A stretch of DNA of 64,000 nt. It comes from Symsagittifera roscoffensis (Eukaryota; Xenacoelomorpha; Acoela; Convolutidae). The position numbers were made by a program, and so were the translations under genes. The stretch is from assembly GCF_963678635.1 (NCBI RefSeq), contig NC_087067.1, forward strand, positions 36,588,686 through 36,652,685. The letters run 5' to 3'. The number at the start of each line of letters is the position of its first letter. Position 1 is the first letter of the stretch. Positions 10,844 through 20,247 of the stretch are shown here, piece by piece. A model generated the notes under the pieces. It did no database searches. It saw only the letters and a list, made by a program, of their open reading frames with translations, and was not told the DNA's origin.

Positions 10844-12652
10844 TTAGTCGTCGGGGAAAAAATCGTGGGGGAAGATGTCGTGTATTATGTCGGAGTTTGT
10901 TAGTACTTTTGCTAGTATGCAAATGATGTTTTTAGTTTGAAGCAGTGGCCAAAGCAATTGAAGTGCTTTAATAGTTTTTAGTTCTTCAGTGCCAACTGCA
11001 AACTCATAAGATGTGTTTTGGATGAGATTATATAATTTGTGATTGTATTTAGTGTTGTGGATGAATTCTAATATTGGGATTTCTATAGGTTGGATAAATT
11101 CATGTGGGATAAGGAAGGGTCTAGATTCTTCTGCGTTAAGGGTCTTCGTGATGGGACAAAATATATACATTTGGGTTATGGGATCATAATTGCGAAGAAT
11201 ACCGTGAAGGTTAGTATCTTTGATGCAATATGTGAAGTTAAGAAAAAATGGTGAAGTGTATTTAGAGTTAATAAACTGAAAATGGTGGTGTGATTGTCTT
11301 GATGGAGTGTGCAGATCAAAATGATTTTGTATGAAACGATAGTATGTATATGTGTGGGTTTGCTTAGTGCGTAACATAATATCGTGTGAGCAGTGCAAAT
11401 CGCGTTCATGTGGTGCAAGGAAATTGAAGGTTAGTGAAAATAATTGAAATCTTTCTTTAAAACTTTCGTAAGCTTGCATGTCGGTTAGTGCTTCAGAAAT
11501 GACGTGGTCGAATTTGCGATCAAATATAATGAGTGTAAATACATATGGTGTTTTGATGAAGAATTTTTCTGTGATTTGTGGGTTAGCGAAGCGATCATCA
11601 TCTAAAAATTGGCCTTGGTTAGCTCGGATGATGTTATGATCGTAATATTCTAGCGTATATTCGTTAGCTCGGGGTGCAGTGTATGTTTTTAGTGACTTTT
11701 TATATCCTATATAAGTAAATTGTCTATGTGTTAGTGGCGTGGTGAGTCGGTATAGCATATCTTGATTTCTTTCTATATCGATATGAGTATTAGATAATGG
11801 TAAGCAAAGGGGATTAGTAAAATGATAATATGATGTCCAATGAAGTGTAGGCATTAAAACATGTTCATCTACAAAACTACGTGTGTCGTTAGTGTCATGA
11901 GGGGTGTTTAAAGTATACTGTGGAAATGAAGGTAAGGTGATTGCTAAAAAATCTTTCGTGTTAGTGTGATTTGGATGATTAATATATTCACGGGCTGTTC
12001 CTGGTTTTGTTGGAAATGGATGGTTTGGGAATTTTCTTTTGAAAGTGCGATAAGCTCTATTAGTGCTATTTGATGATTCGGTGGGTGTGGATGATGGTGC
12101 TAATGATGCGGTATAAGCTGAAGAAGGTGTAGGGGTAGGTGGGTTTGATGATTCTATTGTGGATGAAATCTGATTTATAGTGGGGGTGTCAAGGTGGAAG
12201 GGTTGTTGTTGTAGGGTGATAAAATTGTCTAGTTCTTGGGAGATTTGGGGAGTATCTGGAGAATTGGATGATCGGTCTGAATGAAATGAAGAGTAGGTTG
12301 GGGTGACTTGGGAAGCGTAAGAGGGTGTAGAAATGGATGGGAGTGGGTTATTTGGTGGGATTGGTTGAAAAGGGGGTGTTGAAAAAATTGCGAAGTTGGT
12401 TTGAAAATTATTGGATGGAGATGGTTCAGAGTCTGCAAATTCATCAGGGGTTTCAATATTAGGGTTATTGAGTTGTGAAATGGAATATAAAACTGAAATA
12501 TGTGAATTAGTGTCTGAATTCATGCCTGATGTTATATTACTGGTTGGGAAATTGGGTGGCGGGAAAGCAAAAAGTGGAATTATTGTAATTGGAGTGTTGA
12601 GGTTGGTTGGGTGGGAATTTGAGCGGTGTAGGGATCCAAGTTGTCGGCTCAT
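10844..12652 (-). CDS. ERV1 602-aa ORF downstream of env, function unknown
   Basis: An uninterrupted 602-codon minus-strand frame, the last in the element. The first ~210 residues are rich in Pro, Ser, Thr and Asn (low complexity). The rest (~220-602) is a globular-looking domain rich in His, Tyr and Phe. I see no signal peptide, transmembrane segment, zinc finger or catalytic motif that I can name. A second open proline-rich frame overlaps its start (about 12,537-12,930) and follows the env stop, so it may be an extended Env tail or part of a spliced product. Its integrity, when pol and env are broken, suggests coding selection or chance survival. LTR elements of this group do not normally carry such a gene. 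Confidence 0.7.
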   Translation of the reverse strand: MSRQLGSLHRSNSHPTNLNTPITIIPLFAFPPPNFPTSNITSGMNSDTNSHISVLYSISQLNNPNIETPDEFADSEPSPSNNFQTNFAIFSTPPFQPIPPNNPLPSISTPSYASQVTPTYSSFHSDRSSNSPDTPQISQELDNFITLQQQPFHLDTPTINQISSTIESSNPPTPTPSSAYTASLAPSSTPTESSNSTNRAYRTFKRKFPNHPFPTKPGTAREYINHPNHTNTKDFLAITLPSFPQYTLNTPHDTNDTRSFVDEHVLMPTLHWTSYYHFTNPLCLPLSNTHIDIERNQDMLYRLTTPLTHRQFTYIGYKKSLKTYTAPRANEYTLEYYDHNIIRANQGQFLDDDRFANPQITEKFFIKTPYVFTLIIFDRKFDHVISEALTDMQAYESFKERFQLFSLTFNFLAPHERDLHCSHDIMLRTKQTHTYTYYRFIQNHFDLHTPSRQSHHHFQFINSKYTSPFFLNFTYCIKDTNLHGILRNYDPITQMYIFCPITKTLNAEESRPFLIPHEFIQPIEIPILEFIHNTKYNHKLYNLIQNTSYEFAVGTEELKTIKALQLLWPLLQTKNIICILAKVLTNSDIIHDIFPHDFFPDD

Positions 12653-12903
12653 CGTGGGCTAAAAAATTATTATTTTGAGACTGAAAAGCGGTGGTATGGG
12701 GTTGTTCTATAATTTGTTCATATGTATTTTCATCTTGTGAATGATGTGTCATTATATGTTGAATGGGACTTTGTGATATGGTTGGTCTGAAATTTGGGTT
12801 ATGTGTTATTGCTAAATTTCGAAAATTTCTTGGGACTAGGGATAATGGATGGTTTTGTGGTAGGGGTGGTAACTGTGGTGCTGTAGGCGTTATTTCTTCA
12901 TTG

Positions 12904-14289
12904 TTATGTTCTTCGTCGTATGTGTTGTCTTGTTGCTATTTTTGTATTGTATTCTTTTATTTGTGCGTCTAAAAGAATTTTGTTTATTGATGATGAAAAA
13001 ACTCCAAAGAATCCTGCAAATAGTATGCGTGCTACACTTGCTTGTCTATTGACTTGTGTGTGTATAGCACATGTGTTATAGATTCCTTTTAAAAGTGAAA
13101 AAAGAAATCCTATAAAGTTAAACATTGCGCATAGAATAGTCAACTGTTCTAAGATGTAATAGGGCCATCCTAGAAAATCAAGAATTTCATTTTTTAGTGT
13201 AACAAAGCTAAAAATATTTGTAGGCGAGATATCTTGTGGTCGGTATTTTTCACCGTTTAGATATATATAGTCTTTAATGTCTTTAAAATATCCGCTATAA
13301 TCTTGTGTATAGATGTCTGCAAATCCTGCAGTTTCGGCAAGTTTGCGTAAATTTTGGTCAATTGATTGTCTTTGTATAGTGTCCATTTGTGTAAATAATT
13401 CTTGGAATTGTTGTGTTCTAATGTGATGTTGGATATCGGATTTTGAATATATTCCAATTGATTGTAAGTCAATATTTGGGTTTCGAGCAATAGCTCTAAT
13501 GCTTTCTGGTGAAAAATTTTTGAGTGATTGCATTAATGTAGGGGGGTATGGGGTAAGAAGGTAATATTTATCTTCATCAGGGTTCAGTTGTACTACATTG
13601 TGGCTATTTTCTGATCCACATGGGACTGGGGTATCCCAGAAATAGGTTCGTCTTGAAAGTGTGTCAACGAAATGTACTTTATTTTTATAAAAGATAGGGA
13701 TTCTTTTATAGCATCGTTTATCTTCAAAAACATATAGTGGTGATACTTTTTTGGTACAGGTATAAAACCATAAAATGTTTCCTTCGTAGTCTAAAAAATT
13801 TGATCTATTTCCTGATAGTAAATATCCTGCGTAGGGTATTTTTAATACTGCTAGTGCTAGTGATTGTAAGGTTTGTGTTCTTTCTAATTCGCATAGTTGG
13901 TGAAGTGTTTCTAATTCAGAGAGTGACATTTCTTGAAAAATTCGGCTAATTGTGTAGTCTAATTTCATATCTAAGTAAATATCATAGTGGATATTACCGA
14001 AATAAGTACTATTCATTAGTGATAGTTCTTGTAAACGTGTACTTCTAGTGTCATGGGGCTCTAGATGTCCACCAGGTTGACCTTTACTTTTTTGAAAATT
14101 AACTGGTATATATGATGTTCCTTCGTTTATAGGATGACTTGTGGCATATGGGTCGATTTTTATTTTTCCAGTGGTCATGTCGAATCCTTTTTCATATTCA
14201 ACTAATATTTCGGAGTATTGTGTTTTGTGAAGTGGGTTTCTGTATTTACATGCAAGTTCTGTTTCTTGATATATTTGAAAACGTGTCAA
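12904..14289 (-). CDS. env: ERV1 envelope-like glycoprotein, C-terminal part
   Basis: A 461-residue frame continues the same frame as 14,377-14,787 after a single in-frame TAA. It has scattered cysteines and N-glycosylation sequons (NST, NRS). A long hydrophobic segment lies at about residues 380-405 (LEQLTILCAMFNFIGFLFSL), followed by a second at about 420-436 and a short charged tail. This is the layout of a membrane-anchored fusion glycoprotein, and position after integrase supports an Env. The CY..(I)PI...fvD..tRr pattern near residues 195-215 is reminiscent of arthropod chuvirus-type glycoproteins, but that is only an impression and needs a profile search. Confidence 0.7.
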   Translation of the reverse strand: MTRFQIYQETELACKYRNPLHKTQYSEILVEYEKGFDMTTGKIKIDPYATSHPINEGTSYIPVNFQKSKGQPGGHLEPHDTRSTRLQELSLMNSTYFGNIHYDIYLDMKLDYTISRIFQEMSLSELETLHQLCELERTQTLQSLALAVLKIPYAGYLLSGNRSNFLDYEGNILWFYTCTKKVSPLYVFEDKRCYKRIPIFYKNKVHFVDTLSRRTYFWDTPVPCGSENSHNVVQLNPDEDKYYLLTPYPPTLMQSLKNFSPESIRAIARNPNIDLQSIGIYSKSDIQHHIRTQQFQELFTQMDTIQRQSIDQNLRKLAETAGFADIYTQDYSGYFKDIKDYIYLNGEKYRPQDISPTNIFSFVTLKNEILDFLGWPYYILEQLTILCAMFNFIGFLFSLLKGIYNTCAIHTQVNRQASVARILFAGFFGVFSSSINKILLDAQIKEYNTKIATRQHIRRRT

Positions 14290-14376
14290 TTTATTTTCTA
14301 TATTGTGTATGTTTCTAAAATTAGAACTTTGTTTTCGTGATGGATTTACTTGTTCATATGGAATTGATTGTATAAA

Positions 14377-14787
14377 TTATTTTTCGTGAAATTTTTTCAT
14401 TCGGGCGTGTATTTTTGCTACTTGAAATGTTGTACATGTGTCTTCGGGGAACCAAACAATTGTTGCCTGTGTTCGTGTTGTAGGGTCACAATAGCCTTGA
14501 TCGTTTTTACAAGGTAATCTAATTCCTTGATAGATCATTGTGTTGTCAGATAAATCGCGTGTGAGTTGTATTTTTTCGAGTTGTATTTTCCAATCGAAAA
14601 ACATTATTTCTTGATATCCTTTATTTCTTGTGTCTGCTTTGCAGTTCGATGGGTTATTTATACCAATGTGCGGTATCCAGTGTTTATCGTGTATGTCATA
14701 AGTTAATCTTCCGTGTGCGCCGTTGTATGGGTATTTTTCATCTAGTTTGATATGTCCTTGATATGTCCTTGATCCTAGAATCTGCAA
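14377..14787 (-). CDS. env: ERV1 envelope-like glycoprotein, middle part
   Basis: A 136-codon frame overlaps the end of the preceding signal-peptide ORF in a different frame and ends at a TAA (14,377-14,379). The downstream 461-codon frame continues in phase with it. It contains paired cysteines (PCK..GYC, EDTC). The overlap falls at an 11-bp tandem duplication (about 14,748-14,770), a likely site of the frame change. It is most simply the middle of one glycoprotein broken by a frameshift and a stop. Confidence 0.6.
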   Translation of the reverse strand: MQILGSRTYQGHIKLDEKYPYNGAHGRLTYDIHDKHWIPHIGINNPSNCKADTRNKGYQEIMFFDWKIQLEKIQLTRDLSDNTMIYQGIRLPCKNDQGYCDPTTRTQATIVWFPEDTCTTFQVAKIHARMKKFHEK

Positions 14788-15262
14788 AAACTTGGAAATA
14801 TACTAACTTTCTATCTGTGTTTTTATTTCTTGTGATATTTAGTCTGATTAACTCGTTTTTACAATCTTCGGGATTGAGGTGTAAAAGTCGTTCGATATTA
14901 CTCTGGTAAAATGATTCGTGGTCAAGTCGGTTTTTATTTCCATTTGAGACTTGTGAACAATGTACTTTCTTTTCAGAAAATGTTGCTGTGAATTTATATC
15001 CCGTAACTGTTGTTGCTCGGGCTTTTGAATAAAGTGTCGCTATTACATTTGTAGTTTCTATAGCTTCTATAGCAGTTTCTGTTTCGCATTGTGATACTTG
15101 ATTTATTGCATATTTGTGTAGTGTTTTTTGTTCATTTTCTTCACAATCGTAATGTGTTACTAATAAATCTTGGGGTCCTGTGCGGGGGGAAGGATTTATG
15201 TTCTGGTTGGAGATTACTAGAAAAAAGAGTTGGAGAAAAATTAATATTTTTAGAGTATACAT
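14738..15262 (-). CDS. env: ERV1 envelope-like glycoprotein, N-terminal part with signal peptide
   Basis: The 174-codon frame begins with a clear signal peptide (MYTLKILIFLQLFFLVIS), followed by a hydrophilic ectodomain-like stretch with cysteines. It overlaps the end of the 290-aa ORF by about 13 bases and the 136-codon frame at its 3' end. The signal peptide at the start, and a membrane anchor in the frame further downstream, argue that 15,262 to 12,904 is one envelope gene. Confidence 0.7.
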   Translation of the reverse strand: MYTLKILIFLQLFFLVISNQNINPSPRTGPQDLLVTHYDCEENEQKTLHKYAINQVSQCETETAIEAIETTNVIATLYSKARATTVTGYKFTATFSEKKVHCSQVSNGNKNRLDHESFYQSNIERLLHLNPEDCKNELIRLNITRNKNTDRKLVYFQVFADSRIKDISRTYQTR

Positions 15263-16122
15263 GTGTATGATAATCCTGAGTATGGGTTATAAAATGTGAT
15301 GTAACCAATTGTCTTTTTGGTATATCTGTCGTATTTGTATATTACTTCAGTTGTTATAAATGGTGGTGGTAGTGATTGAGCTGTTATATTTGGTGGGTTT
15401 AATGGGTAGGGATGTTGAGCAATGTTGTTTAGTTTAACCGTGATTTCAAATTTTAATTGTAGACTATTTTGTTGGAGTATTTGGATGTTATGATCACGAA
15501 TGTCTTCGTGGATGTCTTGTCTATATTGTAATCTATTTAGTGCCCAGTTGTGGAGTCGGTTACTTTCTGGGTGTTGTCCAAATAATGGTGGAGGTGCTGT
15601 GAATGTATTCCAGTCTAATCTTAAAGGAATATTTGTTGATGATTGTTCTCGATATCTAGCGTCGAGGTTATTTGGGAAATTTAAGGTACAAGGCGTCGGT
15701 GAAATCTGGCTTATTGATGGTGTTGATGGTAGTGATAATGTTTCTGGTAGTGATGTGGATGTTGTTGTATCCGTAGAAATATGTGTTGGATCATTGATTA
15801 AATTTGGTTCACCTTGTGTGAATGATTGTGTTGTCCAATGTGGTAGTCGTGGTTTTTGGTTTGGGGGGTTAAAGGGATTTTCACGTATTTGTTCAGATGT
15901 TGGTGTTGAACCTAAGTAATCTGAGGGTAGGCGTGAGGTGCTACGTTGTGAAAGAAGCGTAGGGGTTTCTGGTAATATACCAATGGGGTTTTCTGGAGTA
16001 CTTTGTGATGGGGATTGGGGTATATCAAAATGAACTCGGGGGGTTTGAAAATTTCTGTTTCGTCGAGGATGTATAATTTGTCTATTTATTTCAACTGTAT
16101 TTTGATTTTGACTTTGACACAA
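15250..16122 (-). CDS. ERV1 290-aa Pro/Ser/Thr-rich ORF before env, function unknown
   Basis: A minus-strand frame of 290 codons. The first ~160 residues are Pro/Ser/Thr/Asn-rich and low in complexity. The C-terminal ~130 residues look folded (RLHNWALNRLQYRQDIHEDI and following). Another open Ser/Pro/Gln-rich frame lacking an ATG lies immediately upstream in a different frame (about 16,120-16,410), so the real product may be longer or spliced. It overlaps the env signal-peptide ORF start. It shares the low-complexity N-terminus/folded C-terminus layout with the 602-aa ORF, though I see no clear sequence similarity between them. Confidence 0.6.
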   Translation of the reverse strand: MCQSQNQNTVEINRQIIHPRRNRNFQTPRVHFDIPQSPSQSTPENPIGILPETPTLLSQRSTSRLPSDYLGSTPTSEQIRENPFNPPNQKPRLPHWTTQSFTQGEPNLINDPTHISTDTTTSTSLPETLSLPSTPSISQISPTPCTLNFPNNLDARYREQSSTNIPLRLDWNTFTAPPPLFGQHPESNRLHNWALNRLQYRQDIHEDIRDHNIQILQQNSLQLKFEITVKLNNIAQHPYPLNPPNITAQSLPPPFITTEVIYKYDRYTKKTIGYITFYNPYSGLSYTCIL

Positions 16123-16410
16123 GATTTTGTATTCTACTTAGTTCTTGTGGTAGTGTTGGGTATAAGTTATATGTTGGTTCACTTAGAGGTGCTTGTCGTT
16201 GAACTGGTTCTAGTGGTTCAGATAAGCGAGCGTGTCGTTCTTCAAAGGAATATGGGTTATCTTGAAAAGAAATTCGTGTAGATGTTTGGGAGTTTTGGGT
16301 AGTTGTAGGTGGTGTTGGGTTATCTTGGGATGATGTCGGTGAGGACTGACTGTGTGATTGTTGGTTAGCAATTTTTGATGGTTTTTGATCTATTTCTTTT
16401 AGTGAAAAAA

Positions 16411-17551
16411 TTTATGTTTATTGTAGTACTCTTCTAGAAAAAGAATTAGGAGGATTGTTGCTAGGGCGAATGTGATGATTGCTTTCTTTATACATTTGCA
16501 TATTGTCAAGATGAGGGATGATAGAAATGTTATAAAAATTCAAATAGTAAAAAAATATCGGTTCTACTAAAAATGGTTCGTATCATTTATATAAGTTTTG
16601 TGAATCGTACCTGTGGATATGTTCAATAGCTTTTGAAAAATGGAGGTATAGTTCAAATATGGAATAGAAAATTTAAAAAGTATTGCAAAAAATGATTAAG
16701 ATTATTACAAAAGCTTCAAAGGTATCAAAAAGAAATATGATTAAAAGTTTAAATATCGTTAAAAAGTTTATGAGAATATTAAGAATTATGTTGACTGGTC
16801 GAGAGAAGAGCATTTAAGAAATGGCTTCTCGGTAGAATATTTTTTGTTGTTTGAGGCAATTTTCAAGTGTGGTCGAATTATTTATTGGTTTTTTGACAAG
16901 TGGGTTGAGTTTTGTGAAAAATTGTTGGGGACGAATTTTATGGTGATCGGGAGGTCTTCTTTTTCTTTATTTTTATTTGTTAAGTTATCTGGGGTATTTT
17001 TGAGTTTTTGATACTTTAGGCTAATTAAAATGGTCGTTCTTTTACTTTAGGCTAACTTAACATATTTGTTTGGGGGGTATTTGAGGTCTGAGTTGGGGAA
17101 ATATTGTTGATCTTTGGGTTATTAGATAAGGGAGGGTTATGATATTATGGTGATATTTATTTTAGTTGTCAAGTTGGAATGGTTCGCTTATTTTTGACCT
17201 GGAGGTCGCAAAGTTATAGTTATAGATATCCCTGGAGTTTAATATCTTTCGTCTAGTTGGTTTGTGTTAGAGTTATAGAAGGTGACGGATTGGATGAATC
17301 CTATTGGCTAATTTTGAACTAGAATCGCTGCGTGTCTGTCAGCATGTTATTTTGAAAAATGAAGGTTCAAAATATTTCAGAGGTGCAAAGATTATTAATT
17401 GTAAAATTAAAGCTGTTTTTGAAATTCTACTTTCTTTAATATTTTAACTGTGGGATGAATGTTTTATAGTTTTTGCGTGGTTGATTTCTAAGTCGTGATG
17501 ACTCTCTATGTTCTGATTTGTCGATTTGTTCTTGGGGTATAATTTTTTCTG
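16411..17551 (-). other. ERV1 non-coding region between integrase and the env block
   Basis: About 1.1 kb without a credible ORF on the minus strand. It separates pol from the env-region genes and could carry splice acceptors for a subgenomic env RNA. Nothing specific is recognised. Confidence 0.4.
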
Positions 17552-18010
17552 TCATTTTTCTGTATTTTTTATTTCTTTTTGAGGAACATTTTGATCTAGT
17601 TTTTTTGTATTGTTTTTTATTGTAGTAAATTTTTTATTTTGGTTTTCGGGATGAATGTCATGTTGGTCTTTTGTTTCATTTTCCGTATGCGGGTTATTTT
17701 GAATAACTTTTAAACTTGTGAAAGAATATAATTGAGTTAGCTCGCGTAGTGCGTATTCTTTTGGGTAATAAGGTAATAGATTGTTTCGATGTTGAACAAT
17801 TTCTTTTTGGTCTGAGTCGGTGATTTTATATGTGACATCAGTGGGTTTGGCAATTATTTGGTATGGTCCTTTACGAAGGGGTTGTAATTTTTTAGAAATT
17901 CCTTTTTGAGTGTTAAAATTGGGTATTAAAACAAATGTTCCAATTTTTAAATTGGAGGCTGGTGTAAAGCGTGAATTTATTTGTTCATTAATGTTTTGAC
18001 TTTGTAACAA
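17552..18010 (-). CDS. pol: ERV1 integrase C-terminal domain
   Basis: The 152-codon frame holds the small beta-barrel region that follows the catalytic core in Metaviridae integrases. Its landmark is RKGPYQIIAKPTDVTYKI, followed by IVQHRNNLLPYYP, matching the GPF/Y module with the H..NL.PYY ending typical of gypsy elements. It is out of frame with the upstream integrase core (frameshift between 18,088 and 18,010). The Lys/Asn-rich C-terminal 50 residues are of unknown role. Confidence 0.8.
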   Translation of the reverse strand: MLQSQNINEQINSRFTPASNLKIGTFVLIPNFNTQKGISKKLQPLRKGPYQIIAKPTDVTYKITDSDQKEIVQHRNNLLPYYPKEYALRELTQLYSFTSLKVIQNNPHTENETKDQHDIHPENQNKKFTTIKNNTKKLDQNVPQKEIKNTEK

Positions 18011-18087
18011 CTTTTTTGTTACTTTTTGGTAAATTTCATTGTGTTTTTTATCTCTGATTAAAATCCATTCGGTGTGTGTACCGGAGG

Positions 18088-18930
18088 CTAATTTAAGAAT
18101 TTGTGGGTGATGAAAATGATCTTCATCATGTGTGTGTAAAGGTAGGTTATAACAAATTGAGTCTTTATTCGGTTGACAATGACTTGTGCATTTTTATGAG
18201 AAGTTGCTGTAAACATAATTGGTTTACGTGGCTTTTGATTAAAAACCATTTCATATGGTGACATTCCTAGAGTTGTCGTGATTTGTGAATTATATGCTAA
18301 GGGAAATAGTTTTATATCTGCTGACCATTCGGTGTATCTTGTATCATTTCCATTGATGATACATCTAAGATATTCTTGTAGTGAACGGTTCATACCTTCG
18401 ACTAAGCCGTTTGTCCAAGGTGCGTGAGATGTACGTGGTTTGTATTTGATGTTATATAAATGACATAGTGTGATGATTTCATTATTTATGAATTCTGTAC
18501 CGTTGTCTGTAATTAAAATTTCTGGTAGTCCGAATTTGGCTATCCAGTGTTCATAAAGTGTTGTGTAAGCGTAATAAGCGTTACAATGTGGTACTGGGTT
18601 AATTGCTACATAATGTATAAATGCGTCAACAATTACCATAATGTAGGAGTTTCCTTCGGATGATGGTGAAATTGGTCCTTTTGTATCAAATGAAATACGG
18701 TGGTTAAAGTATAAACTTTGTCCTTTAAAATCTTGTTTTTGTGCTATTTGTTTTTGATTTGGATAAGGTTTATTTAGCTGACATACTATACAATCATTGC
18801 ATAGTACTTTTATCCAAATTGGTGCGTTTGGGAAATAAAAGTTTTGTATGAAATTTGAATATGTTTTCTCTGATCCAGAGTGTCCTTTAATGTTTTGTGT
18901 ATGTGAAATATTAAAAGCTATGAGAATCAT
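18088..18930 (-). CDS. pol: ERV1 integrase, zinc-binding and catalytic core
   Basis: The frame contains the HHCC zinc-binding region (histidines in SHTQNIKGHSG, cysteines in CNDCIVC). The DDE core follows: Asp in SFDTKGP, Asp in ITDNGTEF, and Glu in NGLVEGMN. The integrase joins the cDNA to host DNA. It is in the same frame as the RNase H ORF, separated by one in-frame TAA near 19,024. It ends early relative to the family by a frameshift near 18,090. Confidence 0.9.
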   Translation of the reverse strand: MILIAFNISHTQNIKGHSGSEKTYSNFIQNFYFPNAPIWIKVLCNDCIVCQLNKPYPNQKQIAQKQDFKGQSLYFNHRISFDTKGPISPSSEGNSYIMVIVDAFIHYVAINPVPHCNAYYAYTTLYEHWIAKFGLPEILITDNGTEFINNEIITLCHLYNIKYKPRTSHAPWTNGLVEGMNRSLQEYLRCIINGNDTRYTEWSADIKLFPLAYNSQITTTLGMSPYEMVFNQKPRKPIMFTATSHKNAQVIVNRIKTQFVITYLYTHMMKIIFITHKFLN

Positions 18931-19023
18931 ACTTAAAGGGAGACAGGGAACTGTTGATTCATTTAATTGGTATTCTAGAAGGTCTGTGTTTTCATTAATT
19001 GTTGTATTATTAAATTTTCGAAA

Positions 19024-20247
19024 TTATCGGAGGAGTGTTTTATTTCCTAAAATTGTGGTATCTGCTTTTACGGGTTTAGTTTTATATTTGTGCCATGATT
19101 TTAGTTGTCTAATTACTGGGTCAAGATTTTGATATTGTTTCAAGGTATTAATTGTAATTTTTTCTGTTGGAGGGAGAAAAATGTTTTCAATTTCTAATTT
19201 AGATAAAGGAATTGTGTCAAGTGGGTCGTGGAGGTCAAAAACTTGATTTATTGTGTATTTTAAATCGTTTGTTTGTGGTCCTGATAAATTTATTTTATCA
19301 GTTAGATTTTCTTTTTCAATTAACGGAAAAAGGTCTTTTTTATGCGAGTGTTGTTTTACGCTTTTTTGTTGGGTGTTATTTTTTATCCATTGTGAATATG
19401 GAATTGGTTTGAAAGTTGATGTTCCAAGTAGATCAACTTCGTAGTGGTTATTTTGGCAATCTAAATAAAGTGGGAAGTGTTGCAGATTATTTATCTGTGA
19501 TTGTTCAACGTCAGTTTTTACTGCATATTTGCATTCTAGTCGGGGTGATGTTTCGTTTTCTGCAAGGTAAAATTTTATGTTTTTGGGTATTTCAACTGTA
19601 GTTTTACGTGTAAGTAATTCAGGTGGTGTATTTCGACTTAGTGTGTCTGGTAATGCAAGATTTTTTCCTGCTGTCCAAACTATATGTAAGTTTGGAAATT
19701 TTATTAGAATTAATTGAAATCTGTAAACTCGGTGGTTTGGGTTGGATTTTTGTGTAAATAGAAAAATGATTGGTTTGTGATCTGTGAATAGAACTGTTGG
19801 ATGTTTTGATCCAAGTATCAGAAACTCATATTCTGTAAGTGTATAGATTATGGCTGTACATTCTCTCATTAGAGTTGAGAGTCGTAGCTCTGCTTGAGTG
19901 AATAATCGAGAATTTGCTGATATAAGGTTCATTTTGTTTGTACCATTGTGTGATTGTAATAATGCTGTGCCGATGCCAAAATTTGAAGCATCGCACATTG
20001 CATAGAATGGTTGATTTGGATCTGGAATTGTATTCGAAATTTGTTCAGTTAAGAGTTTTTTAATTTCTTCAAATCGTGTTTGATGTTCTGTATTCCATTC
20101 AAAAATATTTTGTTGTCTAAGTATATTATAGAATGGTCTTAAGTATAATTGCATTTTATAGACGTATTTGCTTAAAAAATTTAACATTCCAAGGAATTCT
20201 TGGATTTTTTTTGTTTGTTGGTGGTTGAAGCTTTTGAATAGCATCAA
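19024..20247 (-). CDS. pol: ERV1 RT connection and RNase H domains
   Basis: 407 codons. The N-terminus (IQEFLGMLNFLSKYV) is the RT thumb/connection of gypsy elements. RNase H follows, with FYAMCDASNFGIGTALLQ near residue 82 (first catalytic Asp) and LFTDHKPIIFLF and LPDTLSRN further on. The DTLSR motif closes gypsy-type RNase H. The ~150 residues after it are a linker to integrase. The frame is displaced by one base from the RT ORF, at an A8 run (plus-strand T8 near 20,203-20,210). Confidence 0.88.
   Translation of the reverse strand: MMLFKSFNHQQTKKIQEFLGMLNFLSKYVYKMQLYLRPFYNILRQQNIFEWNTEHQTRFEEIKKLLTEQISNTIPDPNQPFYAMCDASNFGIGTALLQSHNGTNKMNLISANSRLFTQAELRLSTLMRECTAIIYTLTEYEFLILGSKHPTVLFTDHKPIIFLFTQKSNPNHRVYRFQLILIKFPNLHIVWTAGKNLALPDTLSRNTPPELLTRKTTVEIPKNIKFYLAENETSPRLECKYAVKTDVEQSQINNLQHFPLYLDCQNNHYEVDLLGTSTFKPIPYSQWIKNNTQQKSVKQHSHKKDLFPLIEKENLTDKINLSGPQTNDLKYTINQVFDLHDPLDTIPLSKLEIENIFLPPTEKITINTLKQYQNLDPVIRQLKSWHKYKTKPVKADTTILGNKTLLR

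Noticed and set aside
14748..14770. 11-bp duplication as the single cause of the env frame change
   Set aside because: The duplication sits at the frame change but the arithmetic of one extra unit does not by itself explain the shift, so it is only noted.
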